Shown here: positions 16,193 to 24,486 of the stretch, one piece after another
Numbering within the stretch: position 1 is the stretch's first letter
Layout: every line of letters starts with the position of its first letter
Assembly: GCA_017436905.1 (NCBI GenBank)
Contig: JAFSCF010000001.1
Coordinates: 1-52,009 of the forward strand
Direction of reading: 5' to 3'
From: Clostridia bacterium
GTDB lineage: Bacteria; Bacillota; Clostridia; UMGS1810
Length of the DNA: 52,009 bases
Program-made: the position numbers and the translations under genes
The notes under the pieces: model-generated
Told to the model about the DNA's origin: nothing
What the model saw: the letters and a program-made list of their open reading frames with translations, nothing else
The model's database searches: none

Positions 16193-16205
16193 AATTTTTA
16201 AGATA

Positions 16206-17396
16206 TTATTCACCTTTTAACATACTTTCGAGTCTATCCAGACCTTCTTTAATATTTTCCATACTGGTAGCGTATGACCAACGCACATGGTTAGGGGCAG
16301 CAAAGCCTGTTCCGGGGACAACCGCAACAAGTTTTTCATCTAAGAACACCTGTGCAAAATCGTCGCTGCTTTCAATTATTTTTCCGCAGATTTCCCTGCC
16401 GATGAGTTTTTCAATATTCATCATTACATAAAAAGCACCGTCAGGCATAAGGCATGATACGCCGTCTATACTGTTTATACGTTCAACCATATAATCTCTA
16501 CGCTCTTTAAACGCCTTCTTCATCATATTAAGGTCATCAACAGGGCCGTCAAGCGCAACCCCTGCAGCAACCTGCGCAATAGAGTTAGGGTTAGATGTAG
16601 CATGGCTCTGTACACTACCCATTGTCTTTGCAAGTTCTCTCGGTGCGGCAAGATAACCTATTCTCCAGCCGGTCATTGCATATGTTTTGGAAACACCATT
16701 GATTATGATAGTAAGATTTTTAATTTCTTCGCCAAAAGAAGCAATGCTTACGTGTTTTGTGCTGCCGTAAATAAGATGTTCATAAATTTCATCAGAAATT
16801 ACATACAGATTATATTCTACTGCAACCTGCGCAATTTCACGCAGTACTTCAACAGTATACACCATACCTGTAGGGTTACTGGGGCTGTTTAAAATAAACG
16901 CACGTGTGTTAGGTGTGATTGCAGAAATCAAATCTCTTGCGGTAAATTTAAAATTATTCTCTTCTTTTGTTTGCAAAATAACGGGTACACCGTCGTTGAG
17001 TTTAACCATTTCAGGGTAACTAACCCAGAAAGGTGCGGGAATGATAACCTCATCGCCGGGATTTAAAATAGCACCGAATGCGTTCATAAGAGAATGTTTT
17101 GCACCATTACTGATGATTATCTGGTCGGTTGTATAGTCTAAACCGTTATCACGTTTCAGTTTGCGTACAACTGCCTGTTTAAGTCCAAGAGTACCAGATG
17201 CAGGTGTATATTTTGTAAAGCCTTCGTTAATTGCAGTAATGGCAGCATCTTTGATGTGCTGAGGTGTGTCAAAATCAGGCTCACCTGCACCAAAACCAAC
17301 AACATCTAAGCCGTCTGCTTTCATCTGTTTAAATTTAGAATCAATCGCCAAAGTGGGCGATGGGGAAATGCTTTTAAATTTTTCCGAAATATACAT
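16206..17396 (-). CDS. Class I/II PLP-dependent aminotransferase (aspartate-type)
   Basis: A 396-aa fold-type I aminotransferase. Family landmarks are GAGEPDFDTP near residue 36, the PLP-lysine motif NGVSKTYAMTGWRIGY near 233, and the substrate-carboxylate Arg region (NHVRWSYA) near 375. It most resembles aspartate aminotransferases of the AspB/AspC1 subgroup, but substrate cannot be settled by eye. The ATG at 17396 follows GGAGGAG; the longer reading adds Arg-rich residues with no ribosome site. Monocistronic with its own promoter and terminator. Confidence 0.9.
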   Translation of the reverse strand: MYISEKFKSISPSPTLAIDSKFKQMKADGLDVVGFGAGEPDFDTPQHIKDAAITAINEGFTKYTPASGTLGLKQAVVRKLKRDNGLDYTTDQIIISNGAKHSLMNAFGAILNPGDEVIIPAPFWVSYPEMVKLNDGVPVILQTKEENNFKFTARDLISAITPNTRAFILNSPSNPTGMVYTVEVLREIAQVAVEYNLYVISDEIYEHLIYGSTKHVSIASFGEEIKNLTIIINGVSKTYAMTGWRIGYLAAPRELAKTMGSVQSHATSNPNSIAQVAAGVALDGPVDDLNMMKKAFKERRDYMVERINSIDGVSCLMPDGAFYVMMNIEKLIGREICGKIIESSDDFAQVFLDEKLVAVVPGTGFAAPNHVRWSYATSMENIKEGLDRLESMLKGE

Positions 17397-17448
17397 TAGG
17401 TGTCTCCTCCGTTTTACAATTTTACTCAATTACACAAATATAATATAC

Positions 17449-17477
17449 AGTATACTATAGAAAAACAAAAAATGCAA
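17449..17477 (-). promoter_or_regulatory. Sigma-A-like promoter of the aminotransferase gene
   Basis: TTGCAT (17477-17472), 17 bases, TATACT (17454-17449) on the minus strand. Confidence 0.6.
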
Positions 17478-17496
17478 CATTTTTAATGTGCAAATT

Positions 17497-18393
17497 TCAT
17501 TTTTTATAGAAATTCAGAAAATTTTCACAGCAAATACCACGAATTATTTGCTCGGAATAATTCATTTTTGCAAGTTCATCAAACAAAATATTCATTTTTT
17601 CACAAGAATCTATATCTTTCATTTTATATTCTATGCCGTCAAAGTCTGCACCAAGACCAATATTGAACTCGCCACCCAAAGAACAAAAGTGCTCTATATG
17701 ACGGATAAGGTCGACAACACACGCCGTGTCGGTACCGTTTATAAAAAGCGGATAAGTATTAAGTCCTACTACTCCGCCTTTTGCACATATTATTTCAAAT
17801 TGCTCATCGGTAATATTTCGGTTATGCCTGCATACAGTTCTGGAATTTGAATGAGTAGCAATTATTTTTAATCCGTCAAATTCTATAGCGTTATAAAAAC
17901 CACTGTCTGAAATATGCGATATATCAAGCACCATACCAAATGTGCGCATACGTTCAAGCACATCTTTGCCCATATTGGTTAATCCCGCACTATTGTTTTC
18001 TACCCCTCCGCAAAGAGGATTATCATTATTCCAAGTAAGGCTGAGTGTTCTTACTCCTGCTTTATAAAGTTTATCTATATGCTCATAAAAAAAATCAGGA
18101 GTATTGCCTATCCCCTCCAACGAAACCAAAGCAGACACGGGTGTTTTACATTTTGCAACATCGTCGCCATCAACACAAAATGTTGCAAGGTCACTTTTAT
18201 CGCATTCACTTTTAAGCAATTCTATTAAAGAAAAAATATCTGCAATTTTAAGGTTCCCCGAATTAAATATTTCAAAAATCTGAGTTGCATTACCATAAGT
18301 TGAAAGTCGCTTAAAATCAACATCATAGTTGTTGCAGTACAGATTTCCATTCTCAGCAACTTTAAGCAATGTATCACAATGTGCATCAAACAT
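17497..18393 (-). CDS. Membrane dipeptidase-family (M19) peptidase
   Basis: A 298-aa zinc dipeptidase of the M19 (renal dipeptidase) family, an amidohydrolase-fold enzyme that cleaves dipeptides. Metal-site motifs in order are DAHCDT (3-8), a bridging Glu in SLEGIG near 97, HSNSR near 180, and DFDG near 252. No signal peptide is seen, so it is cytoplasmic. It begins directly after the yraN stop codon and is the last gene of its operon. Confidence 0.9.
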   Translation of the reverse strand: MFDAHCDTLLKVAENGNLYCNNYDVDFKRLSTYGNATQIFEIFNSGNLKIADIFSLIELLKSECDKSDLATFCVDGDDVAKCKTPVSALVSLEGIGNTPDFFYEHIDKLYKAGVRTLSLTWNNDNPLCGGVENNSAGLTNMGKDVLERMRTFGMVLDISHISDSGFYNAIEFDGLKIIATHSNSRTVCRHNRNITDEQFEIICAKGGVVGLNTYPLFINGTDTACVVDLIRHIEHFCSLGGEFNIGLGADFDGIEYKMKDIDSCEKMNILFDELAKMNYSEQIIRGICCENFLNFYKK

Positions 18394-18771
18394 CTAATAT
18401 GCCCCCGATGCGTCAAAAGCATTTTTAATAATATTTATTTTTTTAGTGCTAAATAAATGACTGCTGTTTATATAAACCTCGGCAACATCAAAACGAACAG
18501 GCGCATCAATGCCGTTTACAGACGTATAAAAAAGTGCACCTTTAATTATTTTTTGTCTCTTTTTATAATCAACCGCTTCACACGCAAGGCCGTAGTCCTC
18601 TCTGTTACGTGTTTTAACCTCCACAAAGCACAAACAATCTCCATCGTAAGCAATAATATCTATCTCACAAAATTTAGTTTTATAATTACGCTTTACAATT
18701 TTATATCCGTTTTTGGAAAGGTATTTGGCAGCGCAATCTTCACCGTAATCCCCTATTTTTTTAGTATTCAT
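18394..18771 (-). CDS. yraN: YraN family endonuclease-like protein (UPF0102)
   Basis: A 125-aa protein with a restriction-endonuclease-like fold. It shows GEDCAAKYLSKNGYKIVKRN followed by the (D/E)xK core CEIDIIAYDGDCLCFVEVKTR. The family is conserved and of uncertain role. Its ATG overlaps the rnhB TGA (ATGA). The rbgA-rnhB-yraN order is common in Firmicutes. Confidence 0.92.
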   Translation of the reverse strand: MNTKKIGDYGEDCAAKYLSKNGYKIVKRNYKTKFCEIDIIAYDGDCLCFVEVKTRNREDYGLACEAVDYKKRQKIIKGALFYTSVNGIDAPVRFDVAEVYINSSHLFSTKKINIIKNAFDASGAY

Positions 18772-19376
18772 TTTACATACTCCGAAACGCCTTTAAATGT
18801 AAGCCTGTGTATAGGCGAAGGACCGTATCTGGCAACCGACTCTTTATGGTCCTTTGTAGGATAGCCTTTATGTTTTGCAAAACCATACTGAGGATATATT
18901 TTATCCATTTCGGTTATGTATCTGTCTCTTTCAACCTTAGCAAGAATTGACGCCGCCGCAATAGCCTGCACCTTTGCATCGCCCTTTACAACCGACTCAT
19001 ATGGAATATCCATCTCGGGTGCACGATTACCGTCCAAAAGTGCAAAATCCGCCTTTTGCGAAAGATTATCCAACGCCATTTTAAACGCTCTCATAGCAGC
19101 ATTTAAAATGTTTATTTTGTCAATTTCTTTTTCGTCAACACTCACTATTGAATAAGCGAGCGCAGATTCTTTTATAACATCATAAAGTTGTTCACGTTTC
19201 TTTTCACTTAATTTTTTAGAATCGTTTATTCCTTCAATAACTAACCCTCTCGGGAAAATAACGGCAGCAGCATAAACGGGTCCTGCAAGCGGTCCCCTGC
19301 CAGCCTCGTCAACACCTGCTACAAACTCATAACCGGCATCCCATAATTTTTTTTCGTATTCAAGCATATCAGCCAT
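18768..19376 (-). CDS. rnhB: Ribonuclease HII
   Basis: Removes ribonucleotides and RNA from RNA-DNA hybrids. The 202-aa product has the signature GVDEAGRGPLAGPV near residue 20, and further acidic residues in LLDGN and SILAKVERD. ATG 19376 is preferred because AGGAG lies 8 bases upstream; an in-frame GTG three codons earlier has no better site. Between rbgA and yraN. Confidence 0.96.
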   Translation of the reverse strand: MADMLEYEKKLWDAGYEFVAGVDEAGRGPLAGPVYAAAVIFPRGLVIEGINDSKKLSEKKREQLYDVIKESALAYSIVSVDEKEIDKINILNAAMRAFKMALDNLSQKADFALLDGNRAPEMDIPYESVVKGDAKVQAIAAASILAKVERDRYITEMDKIYPQYGFAKHKGYPTKDHKESVARYGPSPIHRLTFKGVSEYVK

Positions 19377-19387
19377 TTTATACACTC

Positions 19388-20242
19388 CTAATTTTTCGGT
19401 GGAATTTCCAATGTTATATTGCCGAGTTTTGCACCACGGAATTCGTCAAGCAAAATAGAAGCAGCACGTAAAGTATCTATTTCACCGCCTGATACTACAA
19501 AACCTCTTTTGCGCCCCAAAAGTTCCAAAAGTTCGTATCCTTTGAGCCCATCCATATCAGTCATTTTATATCTGTCCGTCAGTGCCTGCGGATAGTTATC
19601 CCGCAGAAACTCTAAAAAATAGCACGCAAGTTCTTCTGTGTCTATAACTTCGTCACGAATAGCACCTGTATATGCCAGACGAAGTCCTACCTGTTTATCT
19701 TCAAATTTAGGCCAAAGTATTCCAGGGGTATCTAAAAGTTCAAATCCGTTTGAAAGGCGAATCCATTGCTTACCGGTAGTAACACCGGGTCTGTCACCGG
19801 TTTTTGCACTTTTCTTGCCGGACAGTTTATTTATAAACGAAGATTTACCCACATTAGGCACACCTACTATCATCATCTTTATAGAACGGTTTACAATTCC
19901 TCGTGCTTTGTCGCTTTCTATTTTATCTTTAAGAATTTCTCTGCACTTATCAAGGACATTATTAAAACTCTTACCCGTTGTTGAAGAAACGAGCATACAC
20001 GGTATGCCGTTATCAGAAAAATACTTCTGCCATGCTTTATTAAGACTGGCATCGGAAACATCAGATTTATTAAGCAAAAGCAGACGAGGTTTGTTTTTAA
20101 CAATCTCGTCTATCTGCGGATTTCTCGAACTTAACGGAATACGTGCATCTACCAGTTCTATAACTATATCTATAAGTTTCAAATTATCTTCTATCATACG
20201 ACGTGTTTTTGTCATATGACCGGGAAACCATTGCAAATTCAT
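19388..20242 (-). CDS. rbgA: Ribosome biogenesis GTPase RbgA (YlqF)
   Basis: Circularly permuted GTPase needed for late 50S assembly. The motif order G4 (LNKSD near 56), then G1 (GVPNVGKSSF near 127), then G3 (DTPG near 172) is the permuted arrangement typical of the family. The N-terminal MNLQWFPGHMTKTRR is diagnostic. 284 aa, normal. It starts 3 bases after the glycosyltransferase stop and 11 bases before rnhB. Confidence 0.96.
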   Translation of the reverse strand: MNLQWFPGHMTKTRRMIEDNLKLIDIVIELVDARIPLSSRNPQIDEIVKNKPRLLLLNKSDVSDASLNKAWQKYFSDNGIPCMLVSSTTGKSFNNVLDKCREILKDKIESDKARGIVNRSIKMMIVGVPNVGKSSFINKLSGKKSAKTGDRPGVTTGKQWIRLSNGFELLDTPGILWPKFEDKQVGLRLAYTGAIRDEVIDTEELACYFLEFLRDNYPQALTDRYKMTDMDGLKGYELLELLGRKRGFVVSGGEIDTLRAASILLDEFRGAKLGNITLEIPPKN

Positions 20243-20245
20243 AAT

Positions 20246-21355
20246 TTACTCCTTATCAATAAGATTAATAATAAAGTCACCCAAACGCTTACTTGAGTCG
20301 GGCTTTCCAATCTCGCCCGCCATTTTTGACATACATTTGGCACGGTTTTTACTGCTTAAAAGTTGATATAGCGCCTCGCCTACTGAAAAAGTTTCGCTTA
20401 CACCAATTGCCAGACCGTTGTTTATCAAAAATTCATAGTTTCTGTCTTCCTGCCCCGGAATTGGGTCAATAAGTATCATAGGAAGTTTTTTTGCCAGTGA
20501 TTCGGAAGTGGTAAGACCGCCCGGCTTAGACACTATTATATCTGCAGCGTCCATTATGAGGTCAACATTATCAACAAACCCAAAATTATAAATCTTTTTA
20601 TGTGTTTGAAGTCTGTCTATCTGGTTTTTTAAATGCGAGTTACTTCCACACACAGTAACAATTTGAAAATCATACTCAAGTTCATCAAGTTCTTTTACGT
20701 ATTTTATAACATCTCCATAACCCATGCTGCCAGTCATAACAAAAGCAGTTTTTTTGTCTTCAAATCCTAAAAGTTTACGTGCTTCTTTTTTATCTGTTGA
20801 GGCAGAAAACTTCATCTCAATCGGTATGCCGAACGGCAAAATCCTCTCCTCAGGAATTCCTTTTTTTATCATCTGATTATTAAGCAGTGCAGTTGGCGTT
20901 ACATAATAATCAAGGTCTGCAGTTTCCCAGAACGGATGAACGGTAAAATCGGTAAGCACTCCAAACGTTATAGCATCAGATTCTTTCTTTTCTTTAAATT
21001 TACTCACCAGATTTGCAGCAAAAATATGCGTTGCTATTATAACATCAGGATTTTTTCCTGCAATAAACTTATAAAACTGTCTGGAAATAATCTTACCCGC
21101 CATATCAACTACATTTATTCTGTCGGAATGGTCACGCTGTTCTGCTTTTGTATATATATTACCATATACAGCAGGTGTAAATTTAGTTGAAAGCAGATAT
21201 CCCTTTTCAACCAGATTGCTTAGTGCAGTATTAAAATATTTATAAGTATCAACAATATCGACATCTACACCCTGAGATTTTAAATAATCACCTATAGCAC
21301 GTGCAGTTTTATTATGTCCCTGCCCTGCAGAAATAGTAAGTACCAATGCCTTCAT
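20246..21355 (-). CDS. MGDG-synthase/UgtP-like glycolipid glycosyltransferase
   Basis: A 369-aa GT28-type glycosyltransferase. The N-terminal MGDG-synthase motif SAGQGHNKTARAI (9-21) and the C-terminal nucleotide-sugar site (DIIVSKPGGLTTSESLAKKLP near 274-294) are both clear. Such enzymes add glucose or galactose to diacylglycerol, for membrane glycolipids or lipoteichoic-acid anchors. An LtaS-like synthase is encoded at 43.5-45.3 kb and would fit such an anchor role; that link is inference. First gene of an operon with rbgA, rnhB, yraN and the dipeptidase. Confidence 0.88.
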   Translation of the reverse strand: MKALVLTISAGQGHNKTARAIGDYLKSQGVDVDIVDTYKYFNTALSNLVEKGYLLSTKFTPAVYGNIYTKAEQRDHSDRINVVDMAGKIISRQFYKFIAGKNPDVIIATHIFAANLVSKFKEKKESDAITFGVLTDFTVHPFWETADLDYYVTPTALLNNQMIKKGIPEERILPFGIPIEMKFSASTDKKEARKLLGFEDKKTAFVMTGSMGYGDVIKYVKELDELEYDFQIVTVCGSNSHLKNQIDRLQTHKKIYNFGFVDNVDLIMDAADIIVSKPGGLTTSESLAKKLPMILIDPIPGQEDRNYEFLINNGLAIGVSETFSVGEALYQLLSSKNRAKCMSKMAGEIGKPDSSKRLGDFIINLIDKE

Positions 21356-21392
21356 ATTTACTTCTCCTTCCTATGCAAACTTTATATATACC

Positions 21393-21421
21393 AGTATAAC
21401 ACATCTTACGTTAAATGGTAA
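21393..21421 (-). promoter_or_regulatory. Sigma-A-like promoter of the glycosyltransferase-rbgA operon
   Basis: TTACCA (21421-21416), 17 bases, TATACT (21398-21393) on the minus strand. The -35 overlaps the proposed -35 of the divergent Cys-rich operon. Confidence 0.55.
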
Positions 21422-21448
21422 CACTTTTTTCTTTATATTCATATTATA
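21420..21448 (+). promoter_or_regulatory. Candidate sigma-K-type promoter of the Cys-rich microprotein operon
   Basis: AACA (21420-21423), 16 bases, CATATTATA (21440-21448) fits the sigma-K pattern mACm-N16-CATAnnnTA. It ends 43 bases before the first ATG. The match is visual and the region is A/T-rich. Confidence 0.4.
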
Positions 21449-21491
21449 CATTGGTATTACAAAAAAATCAATTTTTTTGGAGGTGCAAGTT

Positions 21492-21626
21492 ATGTTTAAC
21501 GGTTGTGGTATCTTTGGAGGTTCTAATGATGGTATTTTATTTTTCATCTTAGTATTCCTTCTTCTCTTCTGCGGTTGCGGTAACAACAACGGTTGCTGCG
21601 AACACAATGACAATTGTGGCTGCTGA
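21492..21626 (+). CDS. Cys/Asn-rich single-span microprotein 1
   Basis: A 44-aa protein: short Gly/Cys head (MFNGCGIFGGSNDG), one hydrophobic segment (residues 15-26) and a Cys/Asn-rich tail (CGCGNNNGCCEHNDNCGC). Seven Cys in total. A strong GGAGGTG lies 8 bases upstream, so it is very likely translated despite its size. It is the first of three consecutive genes of the same design, closed by a strong terminator. No family is recognised. The layout recalls small spore-surface or metal-binding proteins, but function is unknown. Confidence 0.8.
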   Translation: MFNGCGIFGGSNDGILFFILVFLLLFCGCGNNNGCCEHNDNCGC

Positions 21627-21665
21627 CATTAAATGATTTCAAAAAATTTTCGGAGGTGTGTTAAT

Positions 21666-21812
21666 ATGTTAAATTTATTCGGTAACAACTGCTGCTGCGA
21701 AAACAACTCAAACGGTGGCACAAGCACAATTTTATGGTTTATTATCCTTTTCTTGTTACTGTTTTTAAACAATGATTGCTGCTGTGAACGCAACAATAAC
21801 GGTTGCTGCTAA
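21666..21812 (+). CDS. Cys/Asn-rich single-span microprotein 2
   Basis: A 48-aa protein with Cys clusters on both sides of one membrane span: head NNCCCENNSNGG, hydrophobic residues 20-34 (with a Leu/Ile/Phe core), tail NNDCCCERNNNGCC. Eight Cys. GGAGGTG precedes the ATG. The head and tail triplets CCCE are near-duplicates of each other. Shares design but little residue identity with its two neighbours. Confidence 0.8.
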   Translation: MLNLFGNNCCCENNSNGGTSTILWFIILFLLLFLNNDCCCERNNNGCC

Positions 21813-21837
21813 GATATAACGAAAGGTGGTAAACATT

Positions 21838-21993
21838 ATGAGCGATTGCTGTAATCCCTGCAGCAACAACAACTGCTGCTGTTGCTCAAACAACAGTTGG
21901 TTTGGCGGAAATAACCTCTGGGTTATAATTATCGCAATTATCGTTATCTGGTTCCTTTGGGACAATAATGACAATGACAATTGCTGCTGCTGA
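21838..21993 (+). CDS. Cys/Asn-rich single-span microprotein 3
   Basis: A 51-aa protein. The Cys-dense head (SDCCNPCSNNNCCCCSNNS) is followed by an Ile/Val/Trp-rich span (about 27-41) and a DNNDNDNCCC tail. Ten Cys in total. AAAGGTGG lies upstream of the ATG. It is the last gene before the hairpin at 22011-22040. With the first two genes it forms a compact operon whose only shared features are Cys, Asn and one hydrophobic helix. Confidence 0.8.
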   Translation: MSDCCNPCSNNNCCCCSNNSWFGGNNLWVIIIAIIVIWFLWDNNDNDNCCC

Positions 21994-22010
21994 TTGATTA
22001 GATAATTTAA

Positions 22011-22040
22011 AAATCCTCGTTCACACGAACGAGGATTTTT
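22011..22040. terminator. Bidirectional terminator (microprotein operon and tRNA-Ala)
   Basis: Stem AAATCCTCGTTC/GAACGAGGATTT with a 4-6 base loop. It is followed by a T run on plus and by TTTTTAAATT on minus, so it can end both convergent transcripts. Confidence 0.9.
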
Positions 22041-22043
22041 TTA

Positions 22044-22116
22044 TGGAGCATAGCGGGATCGAACCGCTGACCTCTACACTGCCAGTGTAGCGCTCTCCCA
22101 GCTGAGCTAATGCCCC
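22044..22116 (-). tRNA. tRNA-Ala (anticodon GGC)
   Basis: A complete 73-base cloverleaf on the minus strand: acceptor GGGGCAT/ATGCTCC (one G-U), D-arm AGCTCAGCTGGGAGAGC, anticodon stem CTACA/TGTAG with loop CTGGCAG (GGC), T-arm with GGTTCGATCC. Discriminator A. The 3' CCA is not encoded. Confidence 0.97.
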
Positions 22117-22132
22117 ATATCTTATCATTGAT

Positions 22133-22161
22133 ATAATACCATATTATAAAAAAAGCGTCAA
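22133..22161 (-). promoter_or_regulatory. Sigma-A promoter of tRNA-Ala
   Basis: TTGACG (22161-22156), 17 bases, TATTAT (22138-22133) on the minus strand, 17 bases before the mature tRNA 5' end. Confidence 0.7.
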
Positions 22162-22183
22162 GAGTTTTTCCACATAGTTTGTC

Positions 22184-22212
22184 TTGACAAACACTTATAA
22201 TTGATATATCAT
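22184..22212 (+). promoter_or_regulatory. Sigma-A promoter of cysK
   Basis: TTGACA (22184-22189), 17 bases, TATCAT (22207-22212), 32 bases before the cysK ATG. The short leader leaves no room for a T-box. Confidence 0.75.
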
Positions 22213-22244
22213 AAAACAAATGAAAATATAAGGAGTAATTTAAA

Positions 22245-23165
22245 ATGAACATATATACATCCATTGACGAGTTAATTGCCAAAACACCACTTATGGACGT
22301 AAGCAGATATTTAGATATTGAAAATACTACTGTTTTAGCAAAACTTGAATATTTTAATCCTGCCGGCAGCGTAAAAGACAGGGCTGCCCTGCAGATGTTA
22401 AATGATGCTGAAAGCAAAGGTTTTCTGCAAAAAGGCACTGTAATAATTGAGCCGACAAGCGGAAATACAGGTATCGGGCTGGCAGCAATATGTGCAGAAC
22501 GCGGCTACAAAATAATTCTTACAATGCCTGAAACAATGAGCATAGAACGGCAAAAACTTCTAAAGGCATACGGTGCCCAGATTGTGCTTACAGATGGCAG
22601 TAAAGGTATGAAAGGTGCTATTGAAAAGGCAGAAGAGTTAGCAAAGTCTTACGAATCTTCCTTTATCCCCTCACAATTTACAAACCATTCAAACGTACAG
22701 GCACACATAAACACTACCGGACCTGAAATTTATGAAGATACTGACGGAAAAGTTGACATATTTATAGCAGGTGTAGGCACAGGCGGAACTCTTACAGGAG
22801 TAGGTAAATATTTAAAATCTAAAAATCCCAAAATTAAAATAATTGCGATGGAGCCTTACGAGTCACCTATTCTTTCAGGTGGCGAGCCATCTGCACACGG
22901 AATACAGGGAATCGGTGCAAACTTTATCCCCGAGATTTTAGATACTGATATTTTTGATGAGGTAGTAACAGTAAAATCTGACGACGCAATGAAGTTTGGC
23001 AGAGAATTCGCAAAAAAATCAGGCATACTTGTCGGCATATCATCAGGCGCTGCACTTTGCGCTGCAGTTGAGATTGCAAAAAGAACTGAAAACATTGGCA
23101 AAACAATAGTAACACTTCTTCCAGATACAGGTGATAGATATTTATCAACAAAGATGTTTGAATAG
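22245..23165 (+). CDS. cysK: Cysteine synthase (O-acetylserine sulfhydrylase)
   Basis: PLP enzyme making L-cysteine from O-acetylserine and sulfide. 306 aa. The PLP lysine is K44 in NPAGSVKDRAAL. The substrate loop PTSGNTGIGLA (near 69) and phosphate-binding GTGGTLTGVG (near 177) are typical of CysK. AAGGAG precedes the ATG. Monocistronic, converging on purD with a shared terminator. Confidence 0.95.
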   Translation: MNIYTSIDELIAKTPLMDVSRYLDIENTTVLAKLEYFNPAGSVKDRAALQMLNDAESKGFLQKGTVIIEPTSGNTGIGLAAICAERGYKIILTMPETMSIERQKLLKAYGAQIVLTDGSKGMKGAIEKAEELAKSYESSFIPSQFTNHSNVQAHINTTGPEIYEDTDGKVDIFIAGVGTGGTLTGVGKYLKSKNPKIKIIAMEPYESPILSGGEPSAHGIQGIGANFIPEILDTDIFDEVVTVKSDDAMKFGREFAKKSGILVGISSGAALCAAVEIAKRTENIGKTIVTLLPDTGDRYLSTKMFE

Positions 23166-23174
23166 CAAAAAAGT

Positions 23175-23198
23175 AAGGGAAGCCTTTTGGCTTCCCTT
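23175..23198. terminator. Bidirectional terminator between cysK and purD
   Basis: The 10-bp stem AAGGGAAGCC/GGCTTCCCTT with a TTTT loop lies between the two convergent stop codons. The T side on plus merges with TTTTAAATT; on minus it is followed by ACTTTTTTGC. Confidence 0.85.
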
Positions 23199-23203
23199 TT
23201 AAA

Positions 23204-24466
23204 TTATTTAATTCCAATATCTTTGCGGAAATGCATATCAGTAAAGTTTATATCCCCTACTGCTTCATATGCTTTTTTAATCGCTTTATCAAGATTCTCG
23301 TCAAGTGCAGTAACACCTAAAACTCTACCGCCTGAAGTAACACATTTACCGTCAGCACCTTTTGTACCTGCATGGAATACTGTGACGTCGCCTCTGCTCT
23401 CGGCAGCGTCAATACCGCTAATTTCATAACCGGTTTGATATTTTTTGGGATATCCGCCGGAAGCGCATATAACGCATACTGCAGCATTATCTTCCCACTC
23501 AACATTAACTTCACCAAGGCGTTCATCAACTACAGCGTTAAAAATTTCAAGTAAGTCTGTTTTAAGTCTTGGAAGTACAACCTGAGTTTCAGGATCTCCA
23601 AAACGTGCGTTGTACTCTATAACTTTAACACCGTCAGGTGTCATCATAAGTCCGAAGAAGATTATTCCTTTAAATGTTCTGCCTTCGGCATTGAGTGCAT
23701 TCATTGTAGGAACTAAAATATTGTCATACGTATACTGTGCCATTTCATCAGTATATGTTCTGCTTGGTGAAAATGTACCCATACCGCCTGTATTGGGACC
23801 CATATCATTATCATATGCACGCTTGTGGTCCTGAGCCGTTACCATAGGCACAATAGTTTTTCCGTCTGTAAAGGAAAGCACCGAAACCTCAGGTCCGGTT
23901 AAAAATTCTTCTATAACAACACGGTTACCCGACTCGCCAAAAATCTTTTTGTCCATAATGTCGGCAATAGCCTCGGCTGCCTCATCATAATTCTGGGCAA
24001 TAATTACGCCCTTGCCAAGCGCAAGACCTTCTGCTTTTATAACAGTAGGATACTTGTTCTGCTCTTTTACATAAGCAAGTGCATCGGCGCTGTTATCAAA
24101 AACCTCGTAAGCAGCAGTAGGAATATTATACTTTTTCATAAGTTCTTTCGAATACACCTTGCTGCCCTCGATAATTGCAGCATTGGCACGTGGGCCGAAT
24201 ACTCTTAACCCCTCTTTTTCAAAAGCATCTACAATGCCTGCCACAAGCGGATCGTCAGGACCTACAACTGTAAGGTCGATTTCTTTTTCTTTGGCAAATG
24301 CTGTTAAAGCGTCAAAATCATCTACTTTAATATCAACACACTCTGCAAGTTTGGAAATTCCATAATTACCCGGTGCACAATATATTTTTTCAGCATTGGG
24401 GCTTTGCGAAAGTTTCCATACGATAGTATGCTCTCTGCCACCGCTGCCAACTACTAAAATCTTCAT
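23204..24466 (-). CDS. purD: Phosphoribosylamine-glycine ligase
   Basis: GAR synthetase, the second step of purine biosynthesis, an ATP-grasp enzyme of 420 aa. The N-terminal VVGSGGREHTIVWKL, the ATP-grasp region VIKAEGLALGKGV near 139 and TAQDHKRAYDNDMGPNTGGMG near 211-231 are diagnostic. Last gene of the purine operon, 20 bases after the AICAR transformylase gene. Confidence 0.97.
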   Translation of the reverse strand: MKILVVGSGGREHTIVWKLSQSPNAEKIYCAPGNYGISKLAECVDIKVDDFDALTAFAKEKEIDLTVVGPDDPLVAGIVDAFEKEGLRVFGPRANAAIIEGSKVYSKELMKKYNIPTAAYEVFDNSADALAYVKEQNKYPTVIKAEGLALGKGVIIAQNYDEAAEAIADIMDKKIFGESGNRVVIEEFLTGPEVSVLSFTDGKTIVPMVTAQDHKRAYDNDMGPNTGGMGTFSPSRTYTDEMAQYTYDNILVPTMNALNAEGRTFKGIIFFGLMMTPDGVKVIEYNARFGDPETQVVLPRLKTDLLEIFNAVVDERLGEVNVEWEDNAAVCVICASGGYPKKYQTGYEISGIDAAESRGDVTVFHAGTKGADGKCVTSGGRVLGVTALDENLDKAIKKAYEAVGDINFTDMHFRKDIGIK

Positions 24467-24486
24467 AATATGTTTCCTTTCTGATA

